From: Aradus depressus | Lineage: Eukaryota; Arthropoda; Insecta; Hemiptera; Aradidae | DNA: 64,000 bases | Reading direction: 5' to 3' | Assembly: GCA_963662175.1 (NCBI GenBank) | Contig: OY759217.1 | Span: forward strand, 17,052,562 to 17,116,561 | Shown here: piece by piece, positions 63,249 through 64,000 of the stretch | Layout of the letters: every line of letters begins with the position of its first letter | Position numbering within the stretch: position 1 is the stretch's first letter | Translations under genes and position numbers: made by a program | The notes under the pieces: model-generated | Databases searched by the model: none | What the model was told of the DNA's origin: nothing | The model's input: only the letters and a program-made list of their open reading frames with translations

Positions 63249-64000
63249 CTGAAATATGGTTTTTCAAAAATTAAACTCCTTTATAGCACTATTTATGAAT
63301 TATATATCTATATAATTAAGTGTATGTATGGTTTGTACGTTTGTTCCAGCATGATGCCTACACCGTTTGAGCAATATTAATGAAATTTTGAGTGACCCGA
63401 GAAAAATTATGGCTACTTGGCGAATCGATTTTTTTTTTGAATGGTGAGGGGTGCGTTAGAGGGCAATGCAACATATTTTTGTAAGTAGTGTAATGAGTAA
63501 CATCTCATTTTAAAGACATTGATTGACAAGGACTGTTTAAAATTGAGCAAAGCAAATTATTTTAAGGGGAGAGGGCTCCTAAAAAATTGGATTCGGTATG
63601 AGAACGAGACGCTCATACCGTTCTTCTTTAGTTCGTGACAAGAAAGAACAGGTCAAAAATATACAGTTCTTGAAATGAAGAACAATTTTAGGGGTTACAA
63701 ATAACTCAATGGCGTGGTATATTCACGGTTCGACCTAGTTTTACGAAACTTTCTGTTTCAAATGGAAGAGTGACTACAAACGGAGGCTTGAGTGACTAAT
63801 TACAAGGTCAGTTCAAAAATATATTCCTGAGTTCATAACAACGTGGTATGGACAAATTCCATTTGAACACATAAAACTTACTTGGATTGTAAAACGTGTG
63901 TATATTTTTATGGTAATGAATGGTTAACAAGAATACTTACCTAAGAGGAGACCGCGGTGATCGTTGAGTGGATAGAGTGACTGGACATTATCCCGAGAGG

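Noticed and set aside
63941..64000. The next upstream WDR35 exon, ending at the donor 63940-63939
   Set aside because: The donor is good, but the frame needed to join position 63248 has a TAA within the segment, so at most 40 bases could be coding. I left it out.

Overview
The window looks like AT-rich, intron-rich, repeat-laden animal nuclear DNA, most probably from an insect. Support: three split genes with consensus GT/AG introns, jockey-type LINE fragments, mariner and pogo-type transposons, tRNA-derived SINEs, and SINE tails of (AACCT)n, which equals the arthropod telomere repeat. I cannot fix the order or species. There are no bacterial operons, rRNA genes, CRISPR arrays or viruses.

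Three real genes are present, all on the minus strand. (1) 13852-30628: Acinus (Acn/ACIN1), 12 coding exons that join in frame to 1001 residues, with a C-terminal RRM and the RSB motif of the ASAP/PSAP complexes. (2) 41347-47492: a complete homocysteine S-methyltransferase, 5 exons, 312 residues, with its three zinc-binding cysteines. (3) 53584-63248 and on past the right edge: the C-terminal part of WDR35/IFT121 (Oseg4), 9 exons, about 488 residues, ending in a cysteine-rich zinc-ribbon-like module. The three act in separate processes (mRNA processing, methionine salvage, ciliary transport); nothing suggests a joint system.

Almost everything else is transposon-derived. One tRNA-derived SINE family has about 25 copies or fragments in 64 kb; several are near full length (about 310-360 bp) with target duplications. 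A second repeat family of about 0.3-0.7 kb with internal ~110-base periodicity (called family B here) occurs about 12 times. There is a 2.19-kb pogo/Tigger-like element (34580-36773) that keeps DNA-binding and C-terminal parts of its transposase but has lost the catalytic domain. Also found: two deleted mariner elements, two hAT-like elements, a Helitron-like element, several foldback/MITE elements and four LINE remnants. Many are nested, so relative ages can be read.

Layout: 1-13.8 kb, repeats downstream of Acn; 13.9-30.6 kb, Acn with repeat-filled introns; 30.6-41.3 kb, intergenic with the pogo-like element; 41.3-47.5 kb, methyltransferase gene; 47.5-53.6 kb, intergenic repeats; 53.6-64 kb, WDR35 with MITE, Helitron, hAT and SINE insertions in introns. 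The best candidates for something undescribed are the pogo-like element with its subterminal inverted motif pairs, family B, and the SINE family with telomere-like tails. I found no clear evidence of a new functional system.
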